A stretch of DNA of 64,000 nucleotides from Pseudomonadota bacterium (GCA_023391095.1 JAEWBN010000012.1:1-64000), one strand, 5' to 3'; positions 33,550 through 42,756 are shown, counted from the first letter of the stretch. The notes: generated by a model from the sequence alone, not told the origin. Made by a program: numbers and translations.

Positions 33550-34525
33550 AGCGCACCCGCGGGTCCAGCCAGGCCAGCATCACGTCGGAAATGAGGTTTC
33601 CAAGCATGACAGTGATGGCGATGAGAATGAGGATGCCGCCTGACAGGAACACATCCTGCTGGAAGGTGGCGGTGAGATAGACCGACTGGATGGTCGGCAA
33701 GTTGAGCACGGCGCTGGTGATGGCAAAGCCATTGATCAGGAAGGCCAGGACCTGGCCGAACATGGTCACGAGCGGATGGAGCGCATTGCGGAAGACATGC
33801 TTCCAGATGATCATCCGCTCCGGCAGCCCCTTGGCACGCAGCGTCATCACATAGGGCTTGCCCAATTCTTCGAGCATGTTGTTGCGCGTCACGCGCATGA
33901 TCAGCGCCATGCCGGTGAAGGCGACGGCCGTTACCGAAAGCCAGGCGTAGGAGAAAAAGTCGGCTAGGCGTGCCAGCGACCACGGCTGGTTGATGAATTC
34001 GGGTGAATTGAGCCCCAGCAATACCTGTCCGCTCGCGACGAAGGCGAGGACAAGGAAGAAGAGAGCCAGAAGGAAATCGGGCAGGCCGATGCCGATAAAG
34101 GCAATGGTGGTCAGCGCGACATCCCCGGCCTTGTACTGATGGGTGGCTGAATAGACGCCCAGGGGAATGCCGATCCCCCAAGAGGCGACAAAGGCCAGGA
34201 AAGAGATCGCCAGCGTCATCGGCAGACGTTCAAGAATGATGGTGCTGACCGGGCGGGAGTCGACAAAGGATTTGCCGAGGTCGCCACGGGCAAAGTTCAC
34301 GATCCAGGAGAAGAAGCGTTCGACCGGCGGCTTGTCGAGGCCGAACTGCTGGCGCAGCATTTCTTCCTGCAGCACGGCGGTCGTATTGCCCATCTGGCCC
34401 TGCTGGGCCACATAGCGGCTGACATAATCGTTGGCGGGCAACTGCATGATGAAGAAGCCGACAGCCATGATCAGAAACAGCGTCGGCAGCATGATGACCA
34501 GCCGCTTGCCTATGTAGAAAAGCAT
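33542..34525 (-). CDS. Opp/Dpp-family ABC transporter permease (OppB/DppB-like)
   Basis: A 327-residue permease starting MLFYIGKRLVIMLPTLFLIM, with six membrane helices and the coupling motif ELGKPYVMTLRAKGLPERMI. The periplasmic region after the first helix is typical of DppB. The ATG at 34525 is chosen because the conserved first helix begins there. The binding-protein gene ends 59 bases upstream and the partner permease overlaps the end of this gene. With the two ATPases and the binding protein it completes one importer. Confidence 0.92.
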   Translation of the reverse strand: MLFYIGKRLVIMLPTLFLIMAVGFFIMQLPANDYVSRYVAQQGQMGNTTAVLQEEMLRQQFGLDKPPVERFFSWIVNFARGDLGKSFVDSRPVSTIILERLPMTLAISFLAFVASWGIGIPLGVYSATHQYKAGDVALTTIAFIGIGLPDFLLALFFLVLAFVASGQVLLGLNSPEFINQPWSLARLADFFSYAWLSVTAVAFTGMALIMRVTRNNMLEELGKPYVMTLRAKGLPERMIIWKHVFRNALHPLVTMFGQVLAFLINGFAITSAVLNLPTIQSVYLTATFQQDVFLSGGILILIAITVMLGNLISDVMLAWLDPRVRYD

Positions 34526-34584
34526 GACGTCTCTCCGGAGGGTGGCAGCGCCGGAAGGCGCTGCCATTGGTCGCGAGGCAGGGC

Positions 34585-36504
34585 TTACTCGGCGTAGTAG
34601 AACTGTTCCGGGTCTGCGGTGGCGGGGAAGCCCATGTCCCAGCTGCCGACGAGGCCGACGGAGGGGACGTTGCGCAGCCGGTTGGACACCACGACCGGGG
34701 TCGGGTGTTCGCCGATGGTGCCGATGGTGATCGGACCTTCGTCGAGGTGGATGCGATAGGCTTCGAGAAGCGCCGCGTTACGATCTTCCGGGGTCAGGGA
34801 TGCCACGGCCTTGGAATAGGCCTGCTGGAGCTTTTCCAGCATCGAGCCAGCCGGAGCCGGTGTGCCTTCCTTGCCGCCGGTCTGGTAGTTGAGGGCAATG
34901 CTCATGCCACCCATGGTCCATTCTGCATTTTCAACCGGAGCCCAGACGGTGGGCGCGGAGAGCAGGCCCCAACCGGCAGCACTGCCCCATGCACGCAGCA
35001 TGGTCTCGCCGCTCGACTGACGCTGCGACAGCGTCGACCAGTCGCCCTGGTTCATGATGGTCTCAAGACCGATCGCGTCCCAGTCTTCCTTGATCAGGTC
35101 CATGACGTCGGAGGTCTGCTTGTCGCCGGACTGCATGTCGACGATGAGCTGGAGGCGGCTGCCATCGGGGCGGTCACGCCAGCCGTCGCCGTCCTTGTCG
35201 ACAACGCCGATCTCGTCGAGCCAGGCCTTGGCCTGTTCGGGGTCATACTCGATATAGGAATTGACCCACTCGTCGTAGAATTCCTTGCCTTCCGGGGTCT
35301 GCAGCTCTTCGCTGAGCGGGCTCAGGGCGAACTGGCGCGGCTTGGCCAGGCCATAGGCGACGACATTGTTGTACTTGTCGCGATCCATGGCGACCGACAT
35401 GGCACGGCGGAATTCCGGCTTGTAGAACAAGTCGGTAATGCCGGCATCCTTGTGGTCATACATGATCATGATCCAGGGCCAGGCGAAGTCGCCACGATCC
35501 CAGAGCTTGACCTCGTAATTGCCGGCTTCCTGGTTTTCCATCAGGAGCGAGACGTCGGAGAGGTTGAATTCGCGGGACTGGAAGTCGAGTTTTCCGGCGA
35601 TGGAGTTGAGCAGCACGGCCTGACCGACGCTGTCGTCGCTGGCAACGGTGGTCTCGAAGCCGTCGATATAGGGCAGCTGATTGCCCTCGGTGTCGACCTT
35701 CCAGTAGTACGGGTTACGCTCGGCGGTGAGGCGCTGGCCCGGCGTATAGGACGAGGGGACCCAGGCTGCCAGACTCGGCATGTCGAGATGGGTGATCCGG
35801 CTGTCCATGCTGTAGCGCGACATCAGCTCGGTGGTGTCGGCCATTTCGGAATTATACTTGGGATGGAAATCCTTCATATATTCCGAGGGGATAAGCCACT
35901 GCGAGCTGTTGTAGTAGCCGCGGGTGCTGAGTTCCATGAAGAGTGGGTTGGGGCCGCCGAAGGTGAATTTCAGCGTGTCCTCATCGACCTGCTCGACGGT
36001 CATCGGGGTGCCGTTGACCACGGTGCCGGCCGGGAAACTGACCGGCACGTCATCGTTTAGCACCATGTCGTTCCAGAAGAACATGAAGTCGTCGGTGGTC
36101 ATGGGCGTGCCGTCTGACCACTTGATTCCCTTACGGAAATTCAGCGTCAGCTCGGTATAGGCGTCGTTCCATTCCCAGGACTCGGCGACGTTGGGGCGGA
36201 CGCCGTTGAGGTCGCGGTTCCAGCGGGCGAAGGGCTCGACCTGCAGGATGATCTTCTGCCAATCGAGATTGGCCTTGGTGATGTCGCGAATGACGCCGCC
36301 ATAAGTGCCAACACTTTCAACGGGTTCGAGGACCAGCGGGTCATCGGAAACGCGCTCCTCGACCGGGGGCAGGGTTCCGGCCGCGACGGCCTCGTCCAGG
36401 GTGGGGGACTGGGAATAATCCTGCGCCAGGGCGGACGACATCAGTAAACTCGTAGCAAAAAATGCTACCAAGGAGGCGCTTTTGGCGCCTTTTTGGATTC
36501 TCAT
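34585..36504 (-). CDS. ABC transporter substrate-binding protein (SBP_bac_5, AgpA-like)
   Basis: A 639-residue periplasmic binding protein. The signal peptide spans residues 1-27 (SLVAFFATSLLMSSALA, then QDYS). The body follows the peptide/nickel-binding fold: NVAESWEWNDAYTELTLNFR near residue 110, and GDFAWPWIMIMYDHKDAGIT later. It is about 100 residues longer than DppA or OppA, like AgpA, the alpha-galactoside-binding protein of Sinorhizobium meliloti, which also resembles oligopeptide-binding proteins and lies by an alpha-galactosidase gene. A strong ribosome-binding site (GGGAGGAG) precedes ATG 36504. The paired operator at 36563-36594 lies in its promoter. The substrate is inferred from context. 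Confidence 0.88.
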   Translation of the reverse strand: MRIQKGAKSASLVAFFATSLLMSSALAQDYSQSPTLDEAVAAGTLPPVEERVSDDPLVLEPVESVGTYGGVIRDITKANLDWQKIILQVEPFARWNRDLNGVRPNVAESWEWNDAYTELTLNFRKGIKWSDGTPMTTDDFMFFWNDMVLNDDVPVSFPAGTVVNGTPMTVEQVDEDTLKFTFGGPNPLFMELSTRGYYNSSQWLIPSEYMKDFHPKYNSEMADTTELMSRYSMDSRITHLDMPSLAAWVPSSYTPGQRLTAERNPYYWKVDTEGNQLPYIDGFETTVASDDSVGQAVLLNSIAGKLDFQSREFNLSDVSLLMENQEAGNYEVKLWDRGDFAWPWIMIMYDHKDAGITDLFYKPEFRRAMSVAMDRDKYNNVVAYGLAKPRQFALSPLSEELQTPEGKEFYDEWVNSYIEYDPEQAKAWLDEIGVVDKDGDGWRDRPDGSRLQLIVDMQSGDKQTSDVMDLIKEDWDAIGLETIMNQGDWSTLSQRQSSGETMLRAWGSAAGWGLLSAPTVWAPVENAEWTMGGMSIALNYQTGGKEGTPAPAGSMLEKLQQAYSKAVASLTPEDRNAALLEAYRIHLDEGPITIGTIGEHPTPVVVSNRLRNVPSVGLVGSWDMGFPATADPEQFYYAE

Positions 36505-36562
36505 TTCTACTCCTCCCAATTCGTCACCGTATCGGCTTGACGATGACCAACGCTAAAATATG

Positions 36563-36594
36563 TATGATATAATGTCCAGATGGATACGATATAA
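36563..36594. promoter_or_regulatory. Paired operator-like sites before the transporter operon
   Basis: TATGATATAA (36563-36572) and TACGATATAA (36585-36594) are two copies of one motif, 22 bp (two helical turns) apart. They lie about 60-90 bases upstream of the binding-protein start and end beside the alpha-galactosidase stop. The same pair with the same spacing occurs at 38809-38839. The GntR/FCD protein encoded at the end of this operon is the natural candidate to bind here. Confidence 0.6.
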
Positions 36595-36596
36595 TT

Positions 36597-38762
36597 TTAG
36601 AGCCGCGTGAAGCGGATAATCGTGCTTTCGAGGTCGCCCAGGTCGAGGCGGATGCCCAGCTCGGCCCATGCCTTGCCGCTCTTGACCATGCCGGCGCCGC
36701 CGTCCGAGCGGGTGGAGGTGCCAGGATAGCCCGAGGGGTTGGATCCCTGCGCGCCGTTGAGGATGCGCCCGGCGTCCTCGATCCGGTAAAGCGCCTCGGG
36801 ATCGAGGCCCTGCACATGGATGATCGGGTTGCGCAGGGGACGGCTGGGCAGCAGACGAAAGGCAAAGAGCGCCGCTTCCGACTTGTCCTTGGCGACATAA
36901 ATGAGGCTGCTGAAGGCGCCGGCGCGTGGGGACTGCAGGCGATAGAGGTCGCCAAGGGCGACGAGCGGACGGATCTCCTTGTAGACGGCAAGGTGCCTGC
37001 GGGCCGTTTGCAGTTCCTCTGCGGTCCATTCGAGCAGGTTGCCGCCCACGCCCAGGGCGCCAGCCATGCTGGCGTGGAAGCGCAGATCGAGCGGATAGTC
37101 CTTCTTGTGCTCGTCGGTAACCCATGCGGCCATGGTCGAGGCCGGGAAGAGCTGGGTATAGCCTTCCTGGATGTCGAGGCGGGCAGGGGGCAAGGTATTG
37201 TCGCTGGCCCAGCTCTGCTCGGTAATGCCCATCATGCCGATATCGACACGGCCGCCGCCGCCCGAGCAATTTTCCCAGATCACATTGGGATGGCGGCGAC
37301 GCAGCTCGCCCCAGACGCGATAGAGGCCGTCGACATAGCGGGTCCAGATTTCGCGCTGGTCACTGTCATGCGTCGGCCAGCCGGGCTCCGAGACATTGCG
37401 GTTCATGTCCCATTTGATGAAATCAATCGGGTTCTCGCTCAGCAGCTTGTCGAAGATTTCGATCAGGTGATCCTGCACGTCCTCGCGGGCGAGATTGAGG
37501 ATGGACTGGTTGCGCCCCAGTGTGCGGTCGCGGCCGGGGAAGTGAATGATCCAGTCCGCATGGGCGCGATAGAGGTCGGAGTCCGGGTTGACCATTTCCG
37601 GCTCGATCCAGACGCCGAACTTCATGCCGTGATCATGGACCATATCCGCCAACGGCTTGAGGCCGTTCGGGAATTTTGTTGCGTCGGGCCACCAATCGCC
37701 AAGCCCTGCCTTGTCATGGACGCGGCCGTGGAACCAGCCGTCGTCGATGACGAACAGCTCTACGCCCATGGCGGCAGCCTTGTCGGCCAGGGCTGACTGA
37801 CCCTCGATATTGACGTCGAAGAGGGTGGCGTACCAGGAGTTGTAAACCACGGGTGCCACAAAATCGCGGCGTGGCGCGTGGGTGTCGCGGATGAAATCAT
37901 GGAAGGCGCGGCTCATCGCGCCAAAGCCGCCTTCGGTGTAGCCGAAGAAGAGTTCGGGCGCGGCAAAAGTCTCGCCGGACTTCAGATCATGGACGAAATC
38001 GTGGTCGTTGACGCCCAGATGGATGATGGAGCGGCCATCGCGGGTGCGTTCGGCCAGGAGCTTCCAGTTGCCGCTCCAGTTCAGCGTGCCGAACCAGAGC
38101 GCGCCGCTTTCCTCGCCCGCGCCCATGCCGGGCGCATTGCGCTCGGCGGCGAAGTAGGGGACGCCACCATGCGAGGTGGTGATGCGGCGGCTTTCGCGCT
38201 GGATGACGCCGTGGACGAAGGGCTCGCGCCGCATGCGGAACTCGTCGCCCCAGCGGCCGTCGAGATGGTTGAGCACATATTCATGGGACTGCGGCAGGTA
38301 GAAAGTGCCGGACATGATGCGGCTGAGGTGGAGGGTATTCTTGCCCTCATTGCGGACCTCGACACGGCGCGAAATGAGACCAGCCGATTCAATGGTGCGG
38401 TAAACCAGCGTGATCCTGGCGCCATGAAGGCTGTCGCGGACGATGAGGCGCAGGGTGTCGCCATCGACTTCAGCGCCTTCAAAGCGCAGGACAAAGCCGC
38501 GAATGCCGGCGTCGGAATAGCCGTCGATGCTGCGTTCATCGGAGGCACCGGCTTCGCCCGTGGCAAGCTCCTGATGCGTCTGCTGCATCACATATTCCAT
38601 GGCGAAGACCGGGCCGCGCTGGGCTGCGGGATAGTCTTCGGGGCGGGGCAGTTTTGCGCCATACCAAGTCTGGATCAGGTCCCCTTCCGGGCTCACGCCA
38701 AGAGCGTAGGCAGCGTCGCCGCTTTCCAGAATCCAATAGTTTTCGCTTGCAATGATCGGCAC
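36597..38762 (-). CDS. Alpha-galactosidase (GH36)
   Basis: A 721-residue cytoplasmic enzyme of glycoside hydrolase family 36. The nucleophile is D452 in the KWDMNR motif, and the likely acid/base is D521 in QSWASDN; ENCSGGGGRVDIG is the family's substrate-binding segment. The N-terminal beta-sandwich, the (beta/alpha)8 barrel from about 330 and the C-terminal beta-domain are all present at the usual length of 700-740 residues. It releases galactose from melibiose or raffinose. The start is a GTG (38762) with GGTGGAG before it. It is the minus-strand gene next to the divergent operator pair at 38809-38839, and the transporter operon follows it. Confidence 0.93.
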   Translation of the reverse strand: MPIIASENYWILESGDAAYALGVSPEGDLIQTWYGAKLPRPEDYPAAQRGPVFAMEYVMQQTHQELATGEAGASDERSIDGYSDAGIRGFVLRFEGAEVDGDTLRLIVRDSLHGARITLVYRTIESAGLISRRVEVRNEGKNTLHLSRIMSGTFYLPQSHEYVLNHLDGRWGDEFRMRREPFVHGVIQRESRRITTSHGGVPYFAAERNAPGMGAGEESGALWFGTLNWSGNWKLLAERTRDGRSIIHLGVNDHDFVHDLKSGETFAAPELFFGYTEGGFGAMSRAFHDFIRDTHAPRRDFVAPVVYNSWYATLFDVNIEGQSALADKAAAMGVELFVIDDGWFHGRVHDKAGLGDWWPDATKFPNGLKPLADMVHDHGMKFGVWIEPEMVNPDSDLYRAHADWIIHFPGRDRTLGRNQSILNLAREDVQDHLIEIFDKLLSENPIDFIKWDMNRNVSEPGWPTHDSDQREIWTRYVDGLYRVWGELRRRHPNVIWENCSGGGGRVDIGMMGITEQSWASDNTLPPARLDIQEGYTQLFPASTMAAWVTDEHKKDYPLDLRFHASMAGALGVGGNLLEWTAEELQTARRHLAVYKEIRPLVALGDLYRLQSPRAGAFSSLIYVAKDKSEAALFAFRLLPSRPLRNPIIHVQGLDPEALYRIEDAGRILNGAQGSNPSGYPGTSTRSDGGAGMVKSGKAWAELGIRLDLGDLESTIIRFTRL

Positions 38763-38808
38763 GTCTCCACCCTCATAAATCGGCGCCTGAGCGGCGCCTT
38801 GACATTAA

Positions 38809-38839
38809 TATATCATACAAATAGACAGGATATATCGTA
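38809..38839. promoter_or_regulatory. Paired operator-like sites between alpha-galactosidase and mutarotase genes
   Basis: TATATCATA (38809-38817) and TATATCGTA (38831-38839) are the reverse-complement forms of the two sites at 36563-36594, again exactly 22 bp apart. They lie in the 97-bp divergent promoter region and could control both directions. A TTGACA (38799-38804) lies next to them as a possible -35 element for the plus strand. Confidence 0.6.
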
Positions 38840-38859
38840 TCGTCAATCGGGGGGAGGCC

Positions 38860-39768
38860 GTGGCGTTGAACGATAGCTTCAGCCCGATAAAGTTAGCAGA
38901 CTGTTGCCTTCGAGCAGAGCTTTCGCCCGCCTATGGCGGTGCTATGGTCAGCCTAATGCTAAAAAGGCCAAACGGCGACTGGGTGCCGGTACTCGATGCC
39001 GTTCCGGACCCGTCCAGGCCCTTGCCGTTTTCGCTCGGCTGCAATGTGCTGGCGCCGTTTTCAAACCGGATCTCTGGTGGCGGTTTTTGGCATGACGGCG
39101 CCTTCCAGGCTCTGGCGCCCAATATCGAGGGCGAGCCCTATCCCAATCACGGAAATGCCTTCGCCTCGGCATGGACAGTGGAGACCCGGAGCGAGACGGA
39201 AGCGGTTCTGACCCTCAGCTCGGATGGCCCGGGGCCGTTTCGCTACGAGGGGCTGCTAACCTATCGGCTCGCCGATGAGGAGTTTGTGGCCCAGCTGGTT
39301 CTGACGAACAGGGGCGAAGGTGCCCTGCCGTTTGGCGGCGGGTTCCATCCCTGGTTCAAGCGGACGGCAGAGACGCGGCTGCGGTTTCGGGCGGATGGGG
39401 TCTGGACCGAGACAGCGGACCACCTTCCTGAACACTATATCCTGCTCGGCGCGATGCCGGACCGGGACCATCGGGATGGGCGGGGCCTGCCTGATGGGTT
39501 CACCAATGTGGCCTATGCGGGCTGGGATGGGGTCGCGGAACTGACCTGGCCGGACGAGGGGTGGGGCGTGACCATGACGGCGGATGCGCCGCTTTCGGTC
39601 CTGATGCTTTACACGCCGGGGCGGGATGCGGGGTTTTTCAGCCTCGAGCCCGTCAGCCACACCGTGGATGCCCATAACAGGACTGGCGAGGGCGTCGTGC
39701 GCCCGGCCATACTGGGCAGCGGCGAAAGCCTGACACTGACAATGCGGCTCAAGCCGCACCTGCTTTAA
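38860..39768 (+). CDS. Aldose 1-epimerase (mutarotase) family protein
   Basis: A 302-residue galactose mutarotase-like protein. Conserved features include NVLAPFSNRI near residue 65, NHGNAFA, a catalytic His in GGGFHPWFKR and a Glu in FFSLEPVSH near the C-terminus. It interconverts alpha- and beta-anomers, which would supply the anomer used by a galactose dehydrogenase. The start is a GTG with GGGGGGAG directly before it. It diverges from the alpha-galactosidase gene and is followed after 17 bases by the M24-fold gene. No export signal is seen, so it acts in the cytoplasm. Confidence 0.88.
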   Translation: MALNDSFSPIKLADCCLRAELSPAYGGAMVSLMLKRPNGDWVPVLDAVPDPSRPLPFSLGCNVLAPFSNRISGGGFWHDGAFQALAPNIEGEPYPNHGNAFASAWTVETRSETEAVLTLSSDGPGPFRYEGLLTYRLADEEFVAQLVLTNRGEGALPFGGGFHPWFKRTAETRLRFRADGVWTETADHLPEHYILLGAMPDRDHRDGRGLPDGFTNVAYAGWDGVAELTWPDEGWGVTMTADAPLSVLMLYTPGRDAGFFSLEPVSHTVDAHNRTGEGVVRPAILGSGESLTLTMRLKPHLL

Positions 39769-39785
39769 GACTTCTGGAGGAAGCC

Positions 39786-41147
39786 ATGACCATTCGCCTG
39801 GCGCAGATCGACCTGCCCGATTTCGGAGCCCTGGGGGTGCAGCCGCAAGTGCCGGGACATGTCTTTGCTACGCGGGCGGATGAGGCCCTGCGGCGTGCCG
39901 GGACGGACTGGCTCGCCGTCTATGCCGACCGCGAGCATTTCGGCAATATCGCTTTCCTTTCCGGCTTCGAGCCGCGGTTCGAAGAAGCGCTGCTGCTGCT
40001 CGGCAAGGGCGGCAAGCGCGTGCTGCTGACCGGCAATGAGTCCGAAAGCTATGCGGCGCTGGCCGGCCTGCCCGATCTCACCGTGCTTTTGATGCAGGGC
40101 TTCAGCCTCATGGGGCAGGACCGCAGCAGCTATCCCCTCCTCGGCAATCGGCTCGTCGATGCCGGGCTCGAGGCGGGGGACAGCGTCGGCCTTGTCGGCT
40201 GGAAATATATGAATGCCGATATGGGCGAAACCGCGCCGGGCTATTTCGTGCCTGACTTCGTGGTCGAGGCGATTGCCGGGGTTGCCGGCGGACGGCAGCA
40301 GCTCAGCGAACAGACCCAAGTCCTGTGCCATCCGGCGACGGGTCTGCGCACGCTGCTCGATGTGCACCAGATCGCGGCCTTCGAATGGATCGCGGCCAAG
40401 GTCTCGAGCGATATGTGGCCTGTGGTCAGCGGCGCCAAGGTGGGCGAAAGCGAGTTCGAGGCGCTGTCGCGCCTGCCCTATGACGGCACGCCGATCAATG
40501 TGCACACGATGTTCGCTTCGGTCAGCGCCGGAGAAAGCATGATCGGTCTGCGGAGCCCGACGGCAAGGCGGGTGAGCAAGGGCGATGGCGTCACCACCGC
40601 GCTTGGCTATTGGGGGGCGCTGTCGTCGCGCGCGGGGCTCCTCGATGACGGCAATGACGATTTCCTTGCCATCGCCAGAGCCTATTTTGCCGGCATCTGC
40701 ACCTGGTACGAGACGGCAGGCATTGGCGTTGAAGGCGGGGAGGTCGATCGGATCGTTGGCGAAAAGCTGGCCGAGGGTGGCCTGCGCTCAACGCTCAATC
40801 CGGGGCATCTGGGGGGACATGAGGAATGGCTGCATTCGCCGATCCGTCCGGGTTCGAAGGAGAAGATCGCCAGCGGCATGCTGATGCAGGTGGATATTAT
40901 CCCGACGCCCATCCCGGCGGGCTGGTCGCTCAACTGCGAGGATACGGTGGTGTTTGCCGATGCCGATCTGCGCCGATCGCTGCAGGACAATTACCCGGAG
41001 GCCTGGGCGCGGATCGAGAAGCGGCGCGCTTTCATGGCCGACAAGATCGGCGTCAGCCTGCGGGACGATATCCTGCCGCTGTCGTCCAATCCGCTCTATC
41101 TGCCGCCGTTCTGGCTCAAACCCGATCATGTTCTGACGCGGGCCTAG
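39786..41147 (+). CDS. M24 (Xaa-Pro peptidase/creatinase-fold) family protein with altered metal site
   Basis: A 453-residue protein with a creatinase-like N-terminal domain (ADREHFGNIAFLSGFEPRFE) and a C-terminal pita-bread domain containing NPGHLGGHEEWLHSPI, MLMQVDIIPTP and NCEDTVVFAD. In active M24 peptidases two Asp metal ligands lie in a D-x10-D pattern; the matching stretch here, GDGVTTALGYWGALSSRAG, has no second Asp and the first is displaced. It may therefore not be a metallopeptidase, as with creatinase, which works without metal. GGAGG precedes the ATG. It is probably co-transcribed with the mutarotase, so a role in sugar-linked or amidine/amide catabolism is possible. The substrate is unknown. 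Confidence 0.75.
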   Translation: MTIRLAQIDLPDFGALGVQPQVPGHVFATRADEALRRAGTDWLAVYADREHFGNIAFLSGFEPRFEEALLLLGKGGKRVLLTGNESESYAALAGLPDLTVLLMQGFSLMGQDRSSYPLLGNRLVDAGLEAGDSVGLVGWKYMNADMGETAPGYFVPDFVVEAIAGVAGGRQQLSEQTQVLCHPATGLRTLLDVHQIAAFEWIAAKVSSDMWPVVSGAKVGESEFEALSRLPYDGTPINVHTMFASVSAGESMIGLRSPTARRVSKGDGVTTALGYWGALSSRAGLLDDGNDDFLAIARAYFAGICTWYETAGIGVEGGEVDRIVGEKLAEGGLRSTLNPGHLGGHEEWLHSPIRPGSKEKIASGMLMQVDIIPTPIPAGWSLNCEDTVVFADADLRRSLQDNYPEAWARIEKRRAFMADKIGVSLRDDILPLSSNPLYLPPFWLKPDHVLTRA

Positions 41148-41220
41148 CCCGCGGTTCTGGATTACACCCAGTTAGGTTCTGACGGTCACATGAGAAGCGG
41201 GGGCTGGGGTAGCCCGGCCC

Positions 41221-41718
41221 TTATGCTTTGCGGCGATACTGGAACAGCATGGCGAAGCCGAGCAGGGCGACGACGGCCAACGAGATCAGGGCGTTGTAGC
41301 CGGCCAGCGAAATGCCGAGGAAGCGGAACTGGACGACATCGCAGCCGATGACCGGCTGAAGGTCGTTGAGCGCGTCCATGGAGAAGGTTTCGCCAATGCC
41401 GGTGCAGGCGGTGGGACCGGGCCAGAAGCCCCATTCGACGCCGGAATGGAAAATCCCGAGATAGGCGCCCCAGGCAAAGAGGGCCGCGACAATGGCCATG
41501 CCGACATACCAGGCCGGCACCGGCAGGCGGTTCCAGAGCAAGAGGATCAGCGCCAGAAGCGGCAGGCCCCAGTAATAGGGCATGCGCTGTTCAAGGCAGA
41601 GCTCGCAGGGCTGGAGCCCCCCGATATACTGGCTCGCCAAGGCGCCCAGAATGGTGACGAGGCCCAGAAGAAAAGCAAGGCCGGTGGCGATCTTGTCGAG
41701 GGGTCGGTTGGCGGTCAT
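41221..41718 (-). CDS. dsbB: Disulfide bond formation protein DsbB
   Basis: A 165-residue inner-membrane protein with four helices. The first periplasmic loop carries the redox pair CELC (in LQPCELCLEQR) and the second loop has Cys in PTACTGIGE and VIGCDVVQF, a second pair as in DsbB. QR following CELC is conserved near the quinone site. It reoxidises DsbA and passes electrons to ubiquinone. The ATG at 41718 gives the normal short N-terminus. DUF72 lies upstream on the same strand, with a gap of 76 bases. Confidence 0.9.
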   Translation of the reverse strand: MTANRPLDKIATGLAFLLGLVTILGALASQYIGGLQPCELCLEQRMPYYWGLPLLALILLLWNRLPVPAWYVGMAIVAALFAWGAYLGIFHSGVEWGFWPGPTACTGIGETFSMDALNDLQPVIGCDVVQFRFLGISLAGYNALISLAVVALLGFAMLFQYRRKA

Positions 41719-41794
41719 GAGGGGACTCTTGGTGGACGCTGGCGAGGGCATAGACCCCGCTTGTGGCAAAATCCAGAAGGCAACGGTGGTTTGA

Positions 41795-42622
41795 TCAGTC
41801 GCCGGGCAGGGTGATGCCCAGCGCCCGGCGCAGGGCTATGGCGTTTTGCGGGGCGTGCAGTTTGTCCTCGTGGACGAAATAGGCATAGGTGTCCTGGCAA
41901 GCGGCCTGCCAGGCGGCGATGGTGTCCGCCCAGCTTTTGATGTCGGCGTCAGTATAGGTTTGGGCATCGGCGCGCGCCGGTCCCTGCAGGCGGCAATAGG
42001 CGAAATCGGCGGTCAGCTCGCGGGAGGGATTATCCGCCGTATCGGCGATGACGCGGGCGATGTTGTGCTTTTCGAAGAGGGCGCGCGCCTCCGGGGTGTT
42101 GAAACTCGCATGGCGCGGCTCGACGGCGTGGCGGATGGTGGTGACGCCGGTGGCCTCGAGATAGGGCGGGGCCTTGGCGCCATCGGCCTTTTTGGCGAGG
42201 GCGAGGTAGGCGTCGATGTCCCTGGGCAGCAGCGCGAGGAAGGTGCCGAAGACGTCAGGGTCGAAGGCGAGGTTGGGCGGCAATTGCCAGACAAAGGGGC
42301 CGAGGCGGCTGCCGAGCGCGAGCGGGCCGGAGCCAAGGAAATTGGCGAGGATCTGCTCGACGCCCTTGAGGCGCTTGATATGGGTGACCAGTTGCGGGCC
42401 TTTTACGGAGAACTGGAAGTCGTCAGGCGTTTCGCCGGCCCAGCGGGCAAAGCTCTCCGGCTTCTGCGTGGCGCGGAAGGTGGCGTTGATCTCGATGCTG
42501 GTGAGGCGGCTCGCGGCATAGGCGAGCTCTTTCTTTTGCACCAGACCTTCGGGAAAGAAGGTGCCGCGCCAGGGCTCGAACACCCATCCCGCCGTGCCCG
42601 TTCGCACTGTTGCCTTGGCCAT
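41795..42622 (-). CDS. DUF72 (YecE-like) domain protein
   Basis: A 275-residue protein with the DUF72 barrel: RTGTAGWVFEPWRGTFFPEG near the start, then SRLTSIEINATFRATQKPES and WAGETPDDFQFSVKGPQ, all typical of YecE-like proteins. The C-terminal half includes AYCRLQGPARADAQTYTDAD and AYFVHEDKLHAP. The family adopts a TIM-barrel and has no established reaction. ATG 42622 is chosen because the conserved first strand begins a few residues later. It is cytoplasmic, with no signal sequence. Confidence 0.9.
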   Translation of the reverse strand: MAKATVRTGTAGWVFEPWRGTFFPEGLVQKKELAYAASRLTSIEINATFRATQKPESFARWAGETPDDFQFSVKGPQLVTHIKRLKGVEQILANFLGSGPLALGSRLGPFVWQLPPNLAFDPDVFGTFLALLPRDIDAYLALAKKADGAKAPPYLEATGVTTIRHAVEPRHASFNTPEARALFEKHNIARVIADTADNPSRELTADFAYCRLQGPARADAQTYTDADIKSWADTIAAWQAACQDTYAYFVHEDKLHAPQNAIALRRALGITLPGD

Positions 42623-42756
42623 TGTCGCGTCCTCCTGTCGGGCGAGAGTGGCGCTGTTGCAACGGCTTGGCAATGGTGTGCTGCGCAGGGCGTTTGGTAA
42701 TCATTTTTTGCCTTATTTGGGTGCATGGTGAATGAAACCTTTCGGGGGCATCTGTC

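Noticed and set aside
34567..36060. A 497-codon plus-strand frame opposite the substrate-binding protein gene
   Set aside because: The opposite strand encodes a clear binding protein with signal peptide and good ribosome-binding site. The antisense product lacks any domain.
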